64,000 nucleotides of DNA from Pseudomonas capeferrum (GTDB taxonomy: Bacteria > Pseudomonadota > Gammaproteobacteria > Pseudomonadales > Pseudomonadaceae). Position 1 is the first letter of the stretch. Each line of letters begins with the position of its first letter. The stretch lies in the NCBI RefSeq assembly GCF_000731675.1, contig NZ_JMIT01000002.1, positions 62,001 through 126,000 on the forward strand, written 5' to 3'. A program made the translations under genes and the position numbers. The notes under the pieces are model-generated. The model saw only the letters and a list, made by a program, of their open reading frames with translations, had not been told where the DNA came from and made no database searches. This document shows, piece by piece, positions 48,683 to 56,797 of this stretch.

Positions 48683-49579
48683 ATGTTCCCACGCTTGAAG
48701 ACTCCCCTGCGCTGCTGCTCCCGTACTGCGCTGCTGCGCTGGACGACGATAGTATTGTGCGTGGCCTCGGTGGTCGCCAACCTGCTGCTGTACATGGCCG
48801 GCAAACCGATGCCAGCCAGCCTGTTGCTGCTGCACGCTGCGGCGATGCTCGGCGTGGGCCTGCAGGTAAGCCTGGGGGCAGGGTCGATCCGCCTGCACCC
48901 GGCAGAACTGGCCAAGCGCATGCTCAAGGTTCAAGAAGGCGAGCGCCAGCAGCTGAGCCGCGAACTGCATGACGACATCGGCCAACTGCTCACCGCCGCC
49001 AAGCTTCAGTTGCAATGGCTGCAACGGCGGGTGCCCGATGAACTGCACAGCCACTGCGATACCCTGCGCACCACGCTCGACGACGCCCTTGGCAACGTGC
49101 GCGATGTTTCCGCCTTGCTCAACCCGCGGCAACTGGCCAGCCTTGGGCTCGAAGCCAGCCTTCGCGCGCACCTGCTGCGCACGCTGGAAAACACCGACGT
49201 GCACTGGAGCCTGGCATGCAACCAGCGCCTCAGGGGCATTGACGAAGCCGTCGCGATGGCAGTGTTTCGCATCACCCAGGAGGCCGTGACCAACATGCTG
49301 CGCCATGCCCAGGCGCGCAACCTGTCGATCCGCCTGCAACGCAGCCCCGGCGGGCTTGCCTTGAAGATCGAGGACGATGGTCGCGGTTTTCTCCCCGCCA
49401 GGCACCCGGCCGCGTCGGGCCAGCGTGGCCTGGCTGGCATGCAGGAACGCGTGACAGCCTTGCAAGGCCGCCTGCAGATCACCAGCCAGCCGGGCCTTGG
49501 CACGCAGATCGAAGCCCTGTTCCCGTGGCCGCCGCGCACCCGGGAACGCGCCAGGACCTTGACCGCCCATGACCTGTAA
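48683..49579 (+). CDS. Sensor histidine kinase (NarL/HisKA_3 type)
   Basis: 298 residues. Two N-terminal membrane segments (LRWTTIVLCVASVVANLLLY; ASLLLLHAAAMLGVGLQVSL) with almost no periplasmic loop, a HisKA_3 dimerisation helix with the phospho-accepting His in QQLSRELHDDIGQLLTAAKL, and a HATPase domain (EAVTNMLRHAQARNLSIRL; IEDDGRGF; GQRGLAGMQERV). The short loop suggests sensing within the membrane or by a partner. The start codon is uncertain; ATG 48683 is placed before the first membrane helix. It overlaps the response regulator by 11 nt. Confidence 0.85.
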   Translation: MFPRLKTPLRCCSRTALLRWTTIVLCVASVVANLLLYMAGKPMPASLLLLHAAAMLGVGLQVSLGAGSIRLHPAELAKRMLKVQEGERQQLSRELHDDIGQLLTAAKLQLQWLQRRVPDELHSHCDTLRTTLDDALGNVRDVSALLNPRQLASLGLEASLRAHLLRTLENTDVHWSLACNQRLRGIDEAVAMAVFRITQEAVTNMLRHAQARNLSIRLQRSPGGLALKIEDDGRGFLPARHPAASGQRGLAGMQERVTALQGRLQITSQPGLGTQIEALFPWPPRTRERARTLTAHDL

Positions 49580-50228
49580 ATTGCTGCTGGTCGACGACCA
49601 CTCACTGATACGCGCCGGGGTGCGCGCGCTGGTCTCCGACATCCCTGGCTACTGCGTGGTCGGTGAGGCCGACGACGGCAATCTGTTACTTGAGCAGGTG
49701 CGCACGCTGGCACCCGATATCGTTTTGCTGGACATCTCCATGCGCTCGACCAGCGGCCTGGATGCCCTGACCCAACTCAGCGCCAGCGGCAGCACCTGCA
49801 AGGTGCTGATCCTGTCGATGCACACCGACCCGGACCTGATCATGCGCGCCCTGGAAAGCGGCGCCCATGGCTACCTGCTCAAGGACACCAGCGCCACCGA
49901 ACTGGAGCAGGCCCTGTGCGCCCTGCGCAACGGCGAGCGCTACCTCAGCCCGGCAATCGCGCACACGGTCATCAACCAGGCATTGCTGCACACTCAGCAT
50001 CGCAAGCAACCGAGCGGCGAGCGCCACACCCTGACTGCCCGCCAACTGGAAATCCTGCGCCTGATCGTGCGGGGCAAATCGACCCGGGAGATCGCCAGCG
50101 GCCTGGGGCTTTCGATAAAAACCGTGGAAACCCACCGCTCGCAGATCATGAAACGCCTGCAGATTCACGATGTGGCAGGCCTGGTGCTATACGCGGTGCG
50201 CGAAAAAATCATCAGCCTGGACGACTGA
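49569..50228 (+). CDS. LuxR/NarL-family response regulator
   Basis: 219 residues: receiver (LLLVDDHSLIRAGVRALV; Asp in PDIVLLDISMRSTSG; Lys in GYLLKDTSA) and a C-terminal LuxR helix-turn-helix (LTARQLEILRLIVRGKSTRE; LGLSIKTVETHRSQIMKRL). Cognate partner of the kinase whose 3' end it overlaps. The regulated genes are not evident; the pair has no dedicated neighbour. It converges with the lipid kinase gene. Confidence 0.9.
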   Translation: MTCKLLLVDDHSLIRAGVRALVSDIPGYCVVGEADDGNLLLEQVRTLAPDIVLLDISMRSTSGLDALTQLSASGSTCKVLILSMHTDPDLIMRALESGAHGYLLKDTSATELEQALCALRNGERYLSPAIAHTVINQALLHTQHRKQPSGERHTLTARQLEILRLIVRGKSTREIASGLGLSIKTVETHRSQIMKRLQIHDVAGLVLYAVREKIISLDD

Positions 50229-51099
50229 GCAACGGCGACCCGGCCGGCAAGTGCAGGCGCAGCGCCGCTGGCCTTGCCTCGAAGCGCAGGCTGTCGGCCT
50301 GCAACGGCTCGCCATCGAGGTTGATGTCCAGGCCCTGCGAGCTCTTGATTTCAACCCACGGCAACCTGGCCCGCACAAACAACCCATCGCCGGCCACCAG
50401 GTCGCGCAATGCCCCCACCACCTCCTGCGGCGCCGGCAAGATGGCGATGTCGAGCAGGCCATCGTCAGCCAGCGCATCCGGGCACAGTACCTGGCCACCG
50501 CCGGCCTGCCGGCCATTGCCGATACCCAGTGCCAGCACGTCACCTTGCCAGTGAAAATCCGGGCCCTGCAGCTCTACCGACGCCGCCTGCAACTCGCTGA
50601 AACGCGACAACCCCGTGAACAGATAGGCAGCAGCGCCCAGGACCTTTTTCAGGTCCTCGGAGGTGTTCGCCGTGACCTGGCTGCCGAAGCCACCGGTGGC
50701 CATATTGAGAAACAACTGATCACCGACCTGCCCCAGGTCGATTGGTTGCGCCGGGTTGTTCAGCAGCGCCAGCGCCTCTGCCGGCTCCAAGGGCACCCCC
50801 GCAGCCTTGGCAAAATCATTGGCGGTGCCCAGCGGCATCAGCGCCAGGCTGGCGTCGGTCGCCGCCAGGCCCATGGCCTCTGCCACATCGCGCAAGGTGC
50901 CGTCACCGCCCCCGGCGACGATATGGCTGTAGCCGGCTGCCAGTGCCTCGGCCACCAGGCGCTGGGCATCCCCGGCCTCCCAGGTTACCCGCACATCCAG
51001 CACCCAGCCGGTCTCGCGCATCGCCAGAACGGCACTGCGCAGCGCTTCGTTCATCGCCTGCTTGCCGTGCAGGATCATCATTGCCTTGCGCCCTTGCAT
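50212..51099 (-). CDS. yegS: Lipid kinase YegS-like (diacylglycerol kinase family)
   Basis: 295 residues with the DAGK catalytic motif GGGDGTLRDVAEAMGL and SLALMPLGTANDFAKAAGVP. It phosphorylates a lipid such as phosphatidylglycerol or diacylglycerol at the cytoplasmic membrane face. GGAGAAG supports ATG 51099 (MQGRKAMMILHGK); an open frame continues to 51261 but includes the promoter region. It overlaps the 3' end of the response regulator by 17 nt. Confidence 0.92.
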   Translation of the reverse strand: MQGRKAMMILHGKQAMNEALRSAVLAMRETGWVLDVRVTWEAGDAQRLVAEALAAGYSHIVAGGGDGTLRDVAEAMGLAATDASLALMPLGTANDFAKAAGVPLEPAEALALLNNPAQPIDLGQVGDQLFLNMATGGFGSQVTANTSEDLKKVLGAAAYLFTGLSRFSELQAASVELQGPDFHWQGDVLALGIGNGRQAGGGQVLCPDALADDGLLDIAILPAPQEVVGALRDLVAGDGLFVRARLPWVEIKSSQGLDINLDGEPLQADSLRFEARPAALRLHLPAGSPLLSRPG

Positions 51100-51280
51100 C
51101 GCGCTTCTCCGAGAAAAATGACCAACCCTGATCTCGACCACTGACGCACACTGATCGTTGCATACCGAACACAATAAACAATGGATTTCAGCCATTTTCC
51201 ACACACCCGCCAATGCCCGGCTATGCTCAGAAAACGCACAGTTGACAAGTATTTGACCCAAGCGCTGAAAATCACCCCGC

Positions 51281-51298
51281 GAGTCAGCATATTGACTC
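51281..51298. promoter_or_regulatory. Inverted repeat, possible operator
   Basis: GAGTCA-GCATAT-TGACTC is a perfect dyad 115 bp upstream of the glycosyltransferase start, within a cluster of TTGAC motifs. The binding factor is unknown. Confidence 0.5.
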
Positions 51299-51332
51299 GG
51301 TCAACCTTGGGCCCCTATTTCCGATAGCCATG

Positions 51333-51382
51333 GACGCGCCCCGGCAGCAGTGATCAGCTGACTGCCGATGGGCGCGTCTTTT
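51333..51382 (+). terminator. Leader terminator or attenuator upstream of the glycosyltransferase
   Basis: GACGCGCCC/GGGCGCGTC followed by TTTT, enclosing an inner CGGCAG/CTGCCG stem. It lies 31 bp before the glycosyltransferase ATG on the same strand, so it either attenuates that gene or ends a small upstream RNA. Confidence 0.7.
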
Positions 51383-51413
51383 CATCCGCGATCTGTTGCG
51401 AGGATTCCGGGAC

Positions 51414-52661
51414 ATGCGCATTCTCTGGACACTGCCCTACCTGCCTTGGCCGACCACCAGCGGCAGCAAGACCCGGCAATACCACCTGATGCGCGCACTC
51501 GCCCAGCGTGGCCACCGGATCACCCTGCTGGTGCAGTCCAAGATCCCCTTGAGCGACGCTGCCCGCGAAGCCCTCGAGCCCTTGCTCGAACGCTTGATCG
51601 TAATGCCCAGGCGTGCCCTGCACAGCCCGCTCAACCTGCTGGCATCACCGATCATCGACTACCCCATGCGGGCGATCATCAATGGCCTGGCGCCCTGCCT
51701 CAGGCACCGCTTCGAGCAATTGCTGGACGAGCCCTGGGACGTCATCCAGATCGAGCACAGCTACAGCTTCCAACCGTTCGAGAAGGCCCTGCAGGCCCGC
51801 GGCCTGCCCTACATGCTCAGCGAACACACCTTGGAATCGGTCATGGGCGGCGCTCGCCATGACCGCCTGCCGCTGTGGCTGCGCCCACTCAACGCATTTG
51901 ATCGCTGGCGCTATCGGCGCTGGGAGCAACGGGTACTGCGCCAACCCACTGAAGTGGTGGCCGTCAGCAGCCATGACGCCGAGCTGATCGCCCAGATCAG
52001 CGGCCGCCCGGTGAACGTGGTGGTCAGTGGCGTGGACTGCGACTTCTATCAGCAGGTGCAACCCTCGCTGCACAGCCAGCGCCTGCTGTTTGTCGGCAAC
52101 TTCGAATATGGCTCCAACCTGGAGGCCATCGAATGGGCGCTGGAAGAGATCATGCCGCAGGTATGGATGAGCAACCCAGCAGTGCGCCTGGCCATTGCCG
52201 GCCATGCCCTGCCCGCCAGCTGGAGGCTGCACTGGAACGACCCACGCATCGAATGGGTCGGTTATCGCCCCGACCTGCGCGAGCTGCAGCGCCGCTCGGC
52301 ACTGTTCTTCGCCCCCCTGCTTTATGCCGGGGGCTCCAAGGCCAAGGTGCTCGAAGCGATGGCTGCCGGGCTGCCGGTGATCACCACCAGCAAGGGTGTT
52401 TCAGGGCTGACCGTGAACAACGCTGAACATTACCTGGGCAGCGACGATGGCGACCAACTGGCGCTGCTGATCACCCAGTTGCTCAACCAGCCGTGGCGCA
52501 TGGCGCAGTTGAGCGAAGCCGGCCGGCAATTCGCCCGCCAGCGTCACGACTGGAGTGTCGCGGCGCAGCAACTGGAAAACGTGCACATGCGCCTGCACCA
52601 GGCACAGCCCACCGACGCTACGCAATTGGTGGGAGGCTGGCTCGGTCGTTCAGCCAAGTAG
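51414..52661 (+). CDS. Glycosyltransferase family 4 protein
   Basis: 415 residues with a GT-B fold: N-terminal MRILWTLPYLPWPTTSGSKT, a middle SEHTLESVMGG, and the C-terminal GT4 signature LLYAGGSKAKVLEAMAAGLP that binds the nucleotide sugar. No signal peptide or membrane helix. It stands alone with a hairpin leader. The acceptor cannot be predicted; roles in lipopolysaccharide, exopolysaccharide or glycan modification are possible. ATG 51414 is preceded by GAGGATT. Confidence 0.88.
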   Translation: MRILWTLPYLPWPTTSGSKTRQYHLMRALAQRGHRITLLVQSKIPLSDAAREALEPLLERLIVMPRRALHSPLNLLASPIIDYPMRAIINGLAPCLRHRFEQLLDEPWDVIQIEHSYSFQPFEKALQARGLPYMLSEHTLESVMGGARHDRLPLWLRPLNAFDRWRYRRWEQRVLRQPTEVVAVSSHDAELIAQISGRPVNVVVSGVDCDFYQQVQPSLHSQRLLFVGNFEYGSNLEAIEWALEEIMPQVWMSNPAVRLAIAGHALPASWRLHWNDPRIEWVGYRPDLRELQRRSALFFAPLLYAGGSKAKVLEAMAAGLPVITTSKGVSGLTVNNAEHYLGSDDGDQLALLITQLLNQPWRMAQLSEAGRQFARQRHDWSVAAQQLENVHMRLHQAQPTDATQLVGGWLGRSAK

Positions 52662-53876
52662 CTCGCTGAACGGGATAAACGGCACGCTGTCACCCAGCTT
52701 GGGCGTGCTGCCTTCGCGCACCTCCACCAAGCCTTCGGCCCAGGCCGCACTGCGCAGCACCCCAGAGCTCTGGTTCTTGTAGATGTGCACCTGGCCATGC
52801 TCGATGCGGGCGCGCAGGTACTCGCGCCGCATGCCTGGCTTGGGCCAGTCGAAGCCTGCCGGCATGTCGAAGCGCAGCGGCGTGACATCGGCCACACCCT
52901 GGCGCCGCAACAGGTACGGCCGCGTCAGCAGGCCAAAGGTGACCAGCGTGGAAGCCGGGTTACCCGGCAGGCCGATCACCGGCACACCGCGAAAATGGCC
53001 GAAGGTCAGTGGCTTGCCCGGCTTGATAGCCAGCTTCCACAAGGCCAGTTCGCCGGCCTCACGCAAAGCGGCCCCCAGGTAATCGGCCTCGCCAACAGAG
53101 ACACCGCCGGTGGACAGGATCAGGTCAACATCGCCCAGTGCCCCCAGGCATTCACGGGTACGCGCCAGGTCATCAGGCAGAATACCCGCATCCCGAACCT
53201 CGCACCCCAAACGCTGCAACCAGCTGACCAACAGGCGACGGTTGCTGTTGTAGATCTGCCCTGGTCCCAAGGGCTGGCCAGGCTCGATCAGCTCGTCACC
53301 GGTAGACAGCACGGCCACGCGCACCTTGCGCACCACGTCCAGGCGGGCCTGGCCGAGGGTTGCAGCCAAGCCCAGCTCGATCGGCCCCAGGCGCGTACCG
53401 GCGCTCATCACCTGCTCGCCCTGACGCGTTTCCTGGCCTTGTGGGCGGATGTTCTGGTCGGTTTTCAATGGTTCGAGGAAGCGTACCCGACCGTCGTCAG
53501 TCACGTCGGCGTTTTCCTGCATCTCGACACAGTCAGCGCCGGCCGGCACCGGTGCGCCGGTGAAGATGCGCGCACACGTACCTGGCTGCAGGGGCTGCGG
53601 GGCATGGCCGGCAAAGATACGCTGACTGACCGGCAAGGGCTCGCCCTGCCAGTCCGCCAGGCGCAGGGCGTAGCCATCCATGGCGCTGTTCGGCCAAGGC
53701 GGCAGGTCGAGAGACGCCACCAGGTCGCTGGCCAGCACGCGCCCCTCGGCTTCGGCCAACGGCACGTTTTCGGTTTCCCGGATCGGTGCGGCCTCTGCCA
53801 GCGCAAGCAACCGCGCCAAGGCGTCTTCCACCGGCATCAGCGGCCGGGCCTGATTGACCTCAGCCACGGCTTTCAC
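52650..53876 (-). CDS. moeA: Molybdopterin molybdotransferase MoeA
   Basis: Inserts molybdate into adenylylated molybdopterin. 408 residues: PPWPNSAMDGYALRL, RIFTGAPVPAGAD, VLSTGDELIEPGQPLGPGQI and ILSTGGVSVGEADYL are family motifs. The GTG start overlaps the upstream moaB by 17 nt; an internal GTG at 53867 would give an 8-nt overlap and is possible. It converges with the glycosyltransferase gene. Confidence 0.95.
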   Translation of the reverse strand: MKAVAEVNQARPLMPVEDALARLLALAEAAPIRETENVPLAEAEGRVLASDLVASLDLPPWPNSAMDGYALRLADWQGEPLPVSQRIFAGHAPQPLQPGTCARIFTGAPVPAGADCVEMQENADVTDDGRVRFLEPLKTDQNIRPQGQETRQGEQVMSAGTRLGPIELGLAATLGQARLDVVRKVRVAVLSTGDELIEPGQPLGPGQIYNSNRRLLVSWLQRLGCEVRDAGILPDDLARTRECLGALGDVDLILSTGGVSVGEADYLGAALREAGELALWKLAIKPGKPLTFGHFRGVPVIGLPGNPASTLVTFGLLTRPYLLRRQGVADVTPLRFDMPAGFDWPKPGMRREYLRARIEHGQVHIYKNQSSGVLRSAAWAEGLVEVREGSTPKLGDSVPFIPFSELLG

Positions 53877-54399
53877 AGGCCGCTGCCTGCTTCAGGTGTG
53901 GCACGAAATTGCAGGGGCGATGGCGGGCATCGAGCTGCTCGGCGAGGATGCCGTCCCAGCCGGTGCGCACTGCATTGGTCGAGCCCGGCAGGCAGCACAC
54001 CAGCGTGCCATTGGCCAGGCCTGCCAGCGCGCGCGACTGTACGGTAGAGGTGCCGATATCGGCCACGGAGATCTGCCGGAACAGCTCACCGAAACCGTCC
54101 ACCTGCTTGTCCAGCAGGCAGGCCACGGCCTCGGGCGTGCTGTCGCGGCCGGTGAAACCGGTGCCGCCAGTAACCAATACCACCTGCACGCCTTCCTCGG
54201 CGATCCAGGTCGCGACCTGGGCGCGAATCTTGTACAGGTCATCCTTGAGCAACACCCGCGCCGCCAGTTGATGACCAGCCGCAGTCAGGCGGTCGACGAA
54301 CAGTTGGCCGGAGGTGTCGGTGTCGAAGGTACGCGTGTCGCTGACCGTCAGCACGGCGATGTTCAGCGGCACGAAGGGGGTATCTGCCTTGGCTTTCAT
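53860..54399 (-). CDS. moaB: Molybdenum cofactor biosynthesis protein MoaB
   Basis: 179 residues of the MogA/MoaB family, which adenylylates molybdopterin. Motifs: NIAVLTVSDTRTFDTDTSG, LVTGGTGFTGRDSTPEAV and LPGSTNAVRTGWDGIL. It is the first gene of the moaB-moeA operon. In P. aeruginosa (from memory, PA3028-PA3030) mobA precedes it; here the 195 bp upstream contain no mobA. Confidence 0.94.
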   Translation of the reverse strand: MKAKADTPFVPLNIAVLTVSDTRTFDTDTSGQLFVDRLTAAGHQLAARVLLKDDLYKIRAQVATWIAEEGVQVVLVTGGTGFTGRDSTPEAVACLLDKQVDGFGELFRQISVADIGTSTVQSRALAGLANGTLVCCLPGSTNAVRTGWDGILAEQLDARHRPCNFVPHLKQAAACESRG

Positions 54400-54593
54400 G
54401 GGTGTCCGTCACAAGAAGATGGGATGGCGCATTTATAACACAGCACACCCCCGACACAGCGGCGCGCCCCTGTGCCCTTGCCCTTGCCCTTGGTCAATAC
54501 TCAGGTTTTGCCGCTATGCTGCACTGTAAAGGAACTTGCGCGGACGCCCTGCGTCATAACTGTCATCTAGCACCATCGCACTGGAGAAACACG

Positions 54594-54815
54594 ATGATTC
54601 AACGGACCCTTCCCGCCTTTCTGCTTGCCCTGGGCCTGGGCGCCCTCGCTGGCTGCGCATCGCCAACCGTCATTACCCTGAACGATGGTCGCGAGATCCA
54701 GGCAGTGGACACCCCTTCGTTCGACGAGGACTCGGGCTTCTACGAATTCGAGCAACTTGATGGCAAGCGTACGCGCCTGAACAAAGACCAGATCCGTACC
54801 GTCAAAGAGCTGTGA
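54594..54815 (+). CDS. YgdI/YgdR family small lipoprotein
   Basis: 73 residues: lipoprotein signal (MIQRTLPAFLLALGLGALAG then C) with lipobox LAGC, then the YgdI/YgdR SH3-like core (TVITLNDGREIQAVDTPSFD; YEFEQLDGKRTRLNKDQI). It is probably anchored to a membrane on the periplasmic side. A GGAGAA site supports ATG 54594. Function unknown. It lies between moaB and tRNA-Pro. Confidence 0.9.
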   Translation: MIQRTLPAFLLALGLGALAGCASPTVITLNDGREIQAVDTPSFDEDSGFYEFEQLDGKRTRLNKDQIRTVKEL

Positions 54816-54896
54816 TCTGGCTTCCCTTTTTGGCAAACGCCCTTTTAACAACAAGGGCTTGCGTGCAAAAAAGGGATGCAGTAGGATTTCGTTCAT

Positions 54897-54973
54897 CGGA
54901 GTGTAGCGCAGCCAGGTAGCGCGTCTCGTTCGGGACGAGAAGGCCGCAGGTTCGAATCCTGTCTCTCCGACCA
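54897..54973 (+). tRNA. tRNA-Pro(CGG)
   Basis: A 77-nt cloverleaf: acceptor CGGAGTG/CTCTCCG (one mismatch), D-arm GCGC/GCGC, anticodon arm TCTCG-TTCGGGA-CGAGA with anticodon CGG, T-arm GCAGG-TTCGAAT-CCTGT, discriminator A and encoded CCA. A terminator follows. Confidence 0.95.
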
Positions 54974-54986
54974 CATCCTATTCAAG

Positions 54987-55011
54987 AAGCCCGCCTTGCG
55001 CGGGCTTTTTG
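54987..55011 (+). terminator. Intrinsic terminator of tRNA-Pro
   Basis: AGCCCGC-CTTGC-GCGGGCT followed by TTTT, 14 bp after the tRNA. Confidence 0.9.
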
Positions 55012-55060
55012 TTGTGCGCCAAAAATGCCCCCTGCATGCACAGGGGGCGGCAGGCGCGGC

Positions 55061-56629
55061 TTACTGCTCGGCCTGCACGGGCACGTACAGCAGTTGCAAA
55101 CGCTCGCTGCTCCATGCCCGAGTCTGGTTGGTCAGCTCAAGGTTGTTGTTCAGCTTCTGCCCGTAGCTAGGTACGATCTGCTTGAGCCTGGCCTGCCATT
55201 CAGGGCTCTTGAGGCGGTCCTTGAAGGTCTTCTCCAGCACCGTCAGCATGATCGGCGCGGCAGTCGAAGCGCCTGGCGAGGCCCCCAGCAGCGCGGCGAT
55301 AGTGCCGTCCTGGGCAGCGACCACTTCAGTGCCGAACTGCAGCACGCCACCGAGCACCGGGTCCTTCTTGATCACCTGCACGCGCTGGCCGGCCTGCAGC
55401 AGCTTCCAGTCCTGGTTCTTGGCATTGGGGAAGTACTCGCGCAGGGCATTCATGCGGTCGTCGAAGCTCAGCATCAATTGCCCCATCAGGTAGGTGCTGA
55501 GGTCGATGTTGTCGATGCCGGCGTTCACCATCGGCAGGATGTTGTGGCTGTTCAGCGACGCGAACATGTCCAGCAGCGAGCCGTGCTTGAGGTACTTGGT
55601 GGAGAAGGTCGCGAACGGGCCGAACAGCAGCACCTGCTTGCCGTCGATCATACGTGTGTCCAGGTGCGGGACCGACATAGGCGGTGCACCGACCGACGCC
55701 TTGCCGTACAGCTTGGCCTGGTGGCGCGCAACCACGTCCGGGTTGTCGGTCATCAGAAACTGGCCACCCACCGGGAACCCGGCATAGCCTTCGGCTTCGG
55801 GGATGCCCGACTTCTGCAACAGCTTGAGCGCGCCACCACCGGCACCGATGAAGACGAACTTGGCGTTGACCGCCACTTCGTTGCCGCCATTGGCCAGGTC
55901 GGCCACCACCACCCGCCAGGTGCCGTCATCGTTGCGCACGATGTCACGCACTTCATGGCTAAGGTTCACGCTGACGTTAGGGTTGCGGGTCATCGAGGCG
56001 AACAGCTGACGGGTGATCTCGCCAAAGTTCACGTCGGTGCCGATCGCCATGCGCGTGGCTGCGACCTTCTGTTGAGGGTCACGGCCTTCCATCACCAACG
56101 GCGCCCATTGGCGGATCTGCTCGTGGTCTTCGCTGATCTGCATGCCACGGAACAGCGAGCTGTGCTGCAGGGCAGCGACGCGCTTGTGGAGGAAGGCAAT
56201 GTTGTCGTCGCCCCACACAAAGCTCATGTGCGGCACGTTGTTGATGAACGTTTTCGGGTTGTTCAGCACGCCTTGCTCGACCTGGTAGGCCCAGAACTGC
56301 TTGGAGACTTCGAATTGCTCGTTGACGCCCACGGCCTTGCTGATGTCGATGCTGCCATCCGTGCCGACACTGGTGTAGTTCAGTTCGCAAAACGCGGAGT
56401 GGCCGGTACCGGCGTTGTTCCAGGCGTTGGAGCTTTCTTCGCCCACCTGGTCCATGCGCTCGTAGACGTCGACCTTCCAGTTCGGCTCCAGCTCGGTAAG
56501 GTAGGTGCCCAAGCTGGCACTCATGATGCCGCCGCCGATCAGCAGGACGTCGACGGTCTTGTCCGGCTCTGCGGGTTTGGAGCAGCCGATGACGCTCAGG
56601 CAAAGGAGCGTCAGCAGGATTTTTTTCAT
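55061..56629 (-). CDS. mqo: Malate:quinone oxidoreductase, lipoprotein form
   Basis: FAD enzyme that oxidises malate and reduces quinone. 522 residues with [40 protein letters not shown] and the Mqo core [20 protein letters not shown]. Unlike standard Mqo, the N-terminus is a lipoprotein signal ([20 protein letters not shown], lipobox VIGC), so the enzyme should be exported and lipid-anchored. ATG 56629 is the only start that fits this signal. It is transcribed toward tRNA-Pro. P. putida has several mqo paralogues; this belongs to a divergent one. Confidence 0.92.
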   Translation of the reverse strand: MKKILLTLLCLSVIGCSKPAEPDKTVDVLLIGGGIMSASLGTYLTELEPNWKVDVYERMDQVGEESSNAWNNAGTGHSAFCELNYTSVGTDGSIDISKAVGVNEQFEVSKQFWAYQVEQGVLNNPKTFINNVPHMSFVWGDDNIAFLHKRVAALQHSSLFRGMQISEDHEQIRQWAPLVMEGRDPQQKVAATRMAIGTDVNFGEITRQLFASMTRNPNVSVNLSHEVRDIVRNDDGTWRVVVADLANGGNEVAVNAKFVFIGAGGGALKLLQKSGIPEAEGYAGFPVGGQFLMTDNPDVVARHQAKLYGKASVGAPPMSVPHLDTRMIDGKQVLLFGPFATFSTKYLKHGSLLDMFASLNSHNILPMVNAGIDNIDLSTYLMGQLMLSFDDRMNALREYFPNAKNQDWKLLQAGQRVQVIKKDPVLGGVLQFGTEVVAAQDGTIAALLGASPGASTAAPIMLTVLEKTFKDRLKSPEWQARLKQIVPSYGQKLNNNLELTNQTRAWSSERLQLLYVPVQAEQ

Positions 56630-56738
56630 TAGTAGCGCAATCCGATTGAAGTGAAGGATTGGCGCCCTAAAGCAGAGAGTGTGCCAACTGGCATTAGACC
56701 AATGGCTAAGGGGTGAGACACCCGGTCGCATGGCGACA

Positions 56739-56780
56739 ATCCGCCACAGTTGCGCCAGGTTCAGCGCAACAGTGGCGGAT
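56739..56780. terminator. Long hairpin downstream of the chemoreceptor gene
   Basis: A 17-bp stem, ATCCGCCACAGTTGCGC with GCGCAACAGTGGCGGAT, has one mismatch and an 8-nt loop. It is 18 bp past the minus-strand stop of the chemoreceptor. The T-run is poor. Confidence 0.6.
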
Positions 56781-56797
56781 TTCCCCGCGCCGGAGGG

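Larger units (their letters stand above)
51100..51413. other. Divergent promoter region with leader elements
   Basis: 314 bp between the lipid kinase and glycosyltransferase genes. It has clustered TTGAC/GTCAA elements at 51241-51305, an 18-bp dyad GAGTCA-N6-TGACTC (51281-51298), and a terminator-like hairpin (51333-51382) directly upstream of the glycosyltransferase. Confidence 0.6.

Noticed and set aside
48541..48972. 143-codon frame ahead of and overlapping the NarL-type kinase
   Set aside because: No ribosome-binding site, codon use unlike neighbouring genes, and it overlaps the kinase in another frame.
51242..51270. A sigma-70 promoter from TTGACA at 51242
   Set aside because: At 16-18 bp downstream there is no acceptable -10 hexamer (CTGAAA), so the TTGAC motifs are better treated as possible regulator sites.
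54897..56629. Genomic island inserted at tRNA-Pro
   Set aside because: No integrase, no duplicated tRNA end and no composition shift are visible. Only mqo is unusual.
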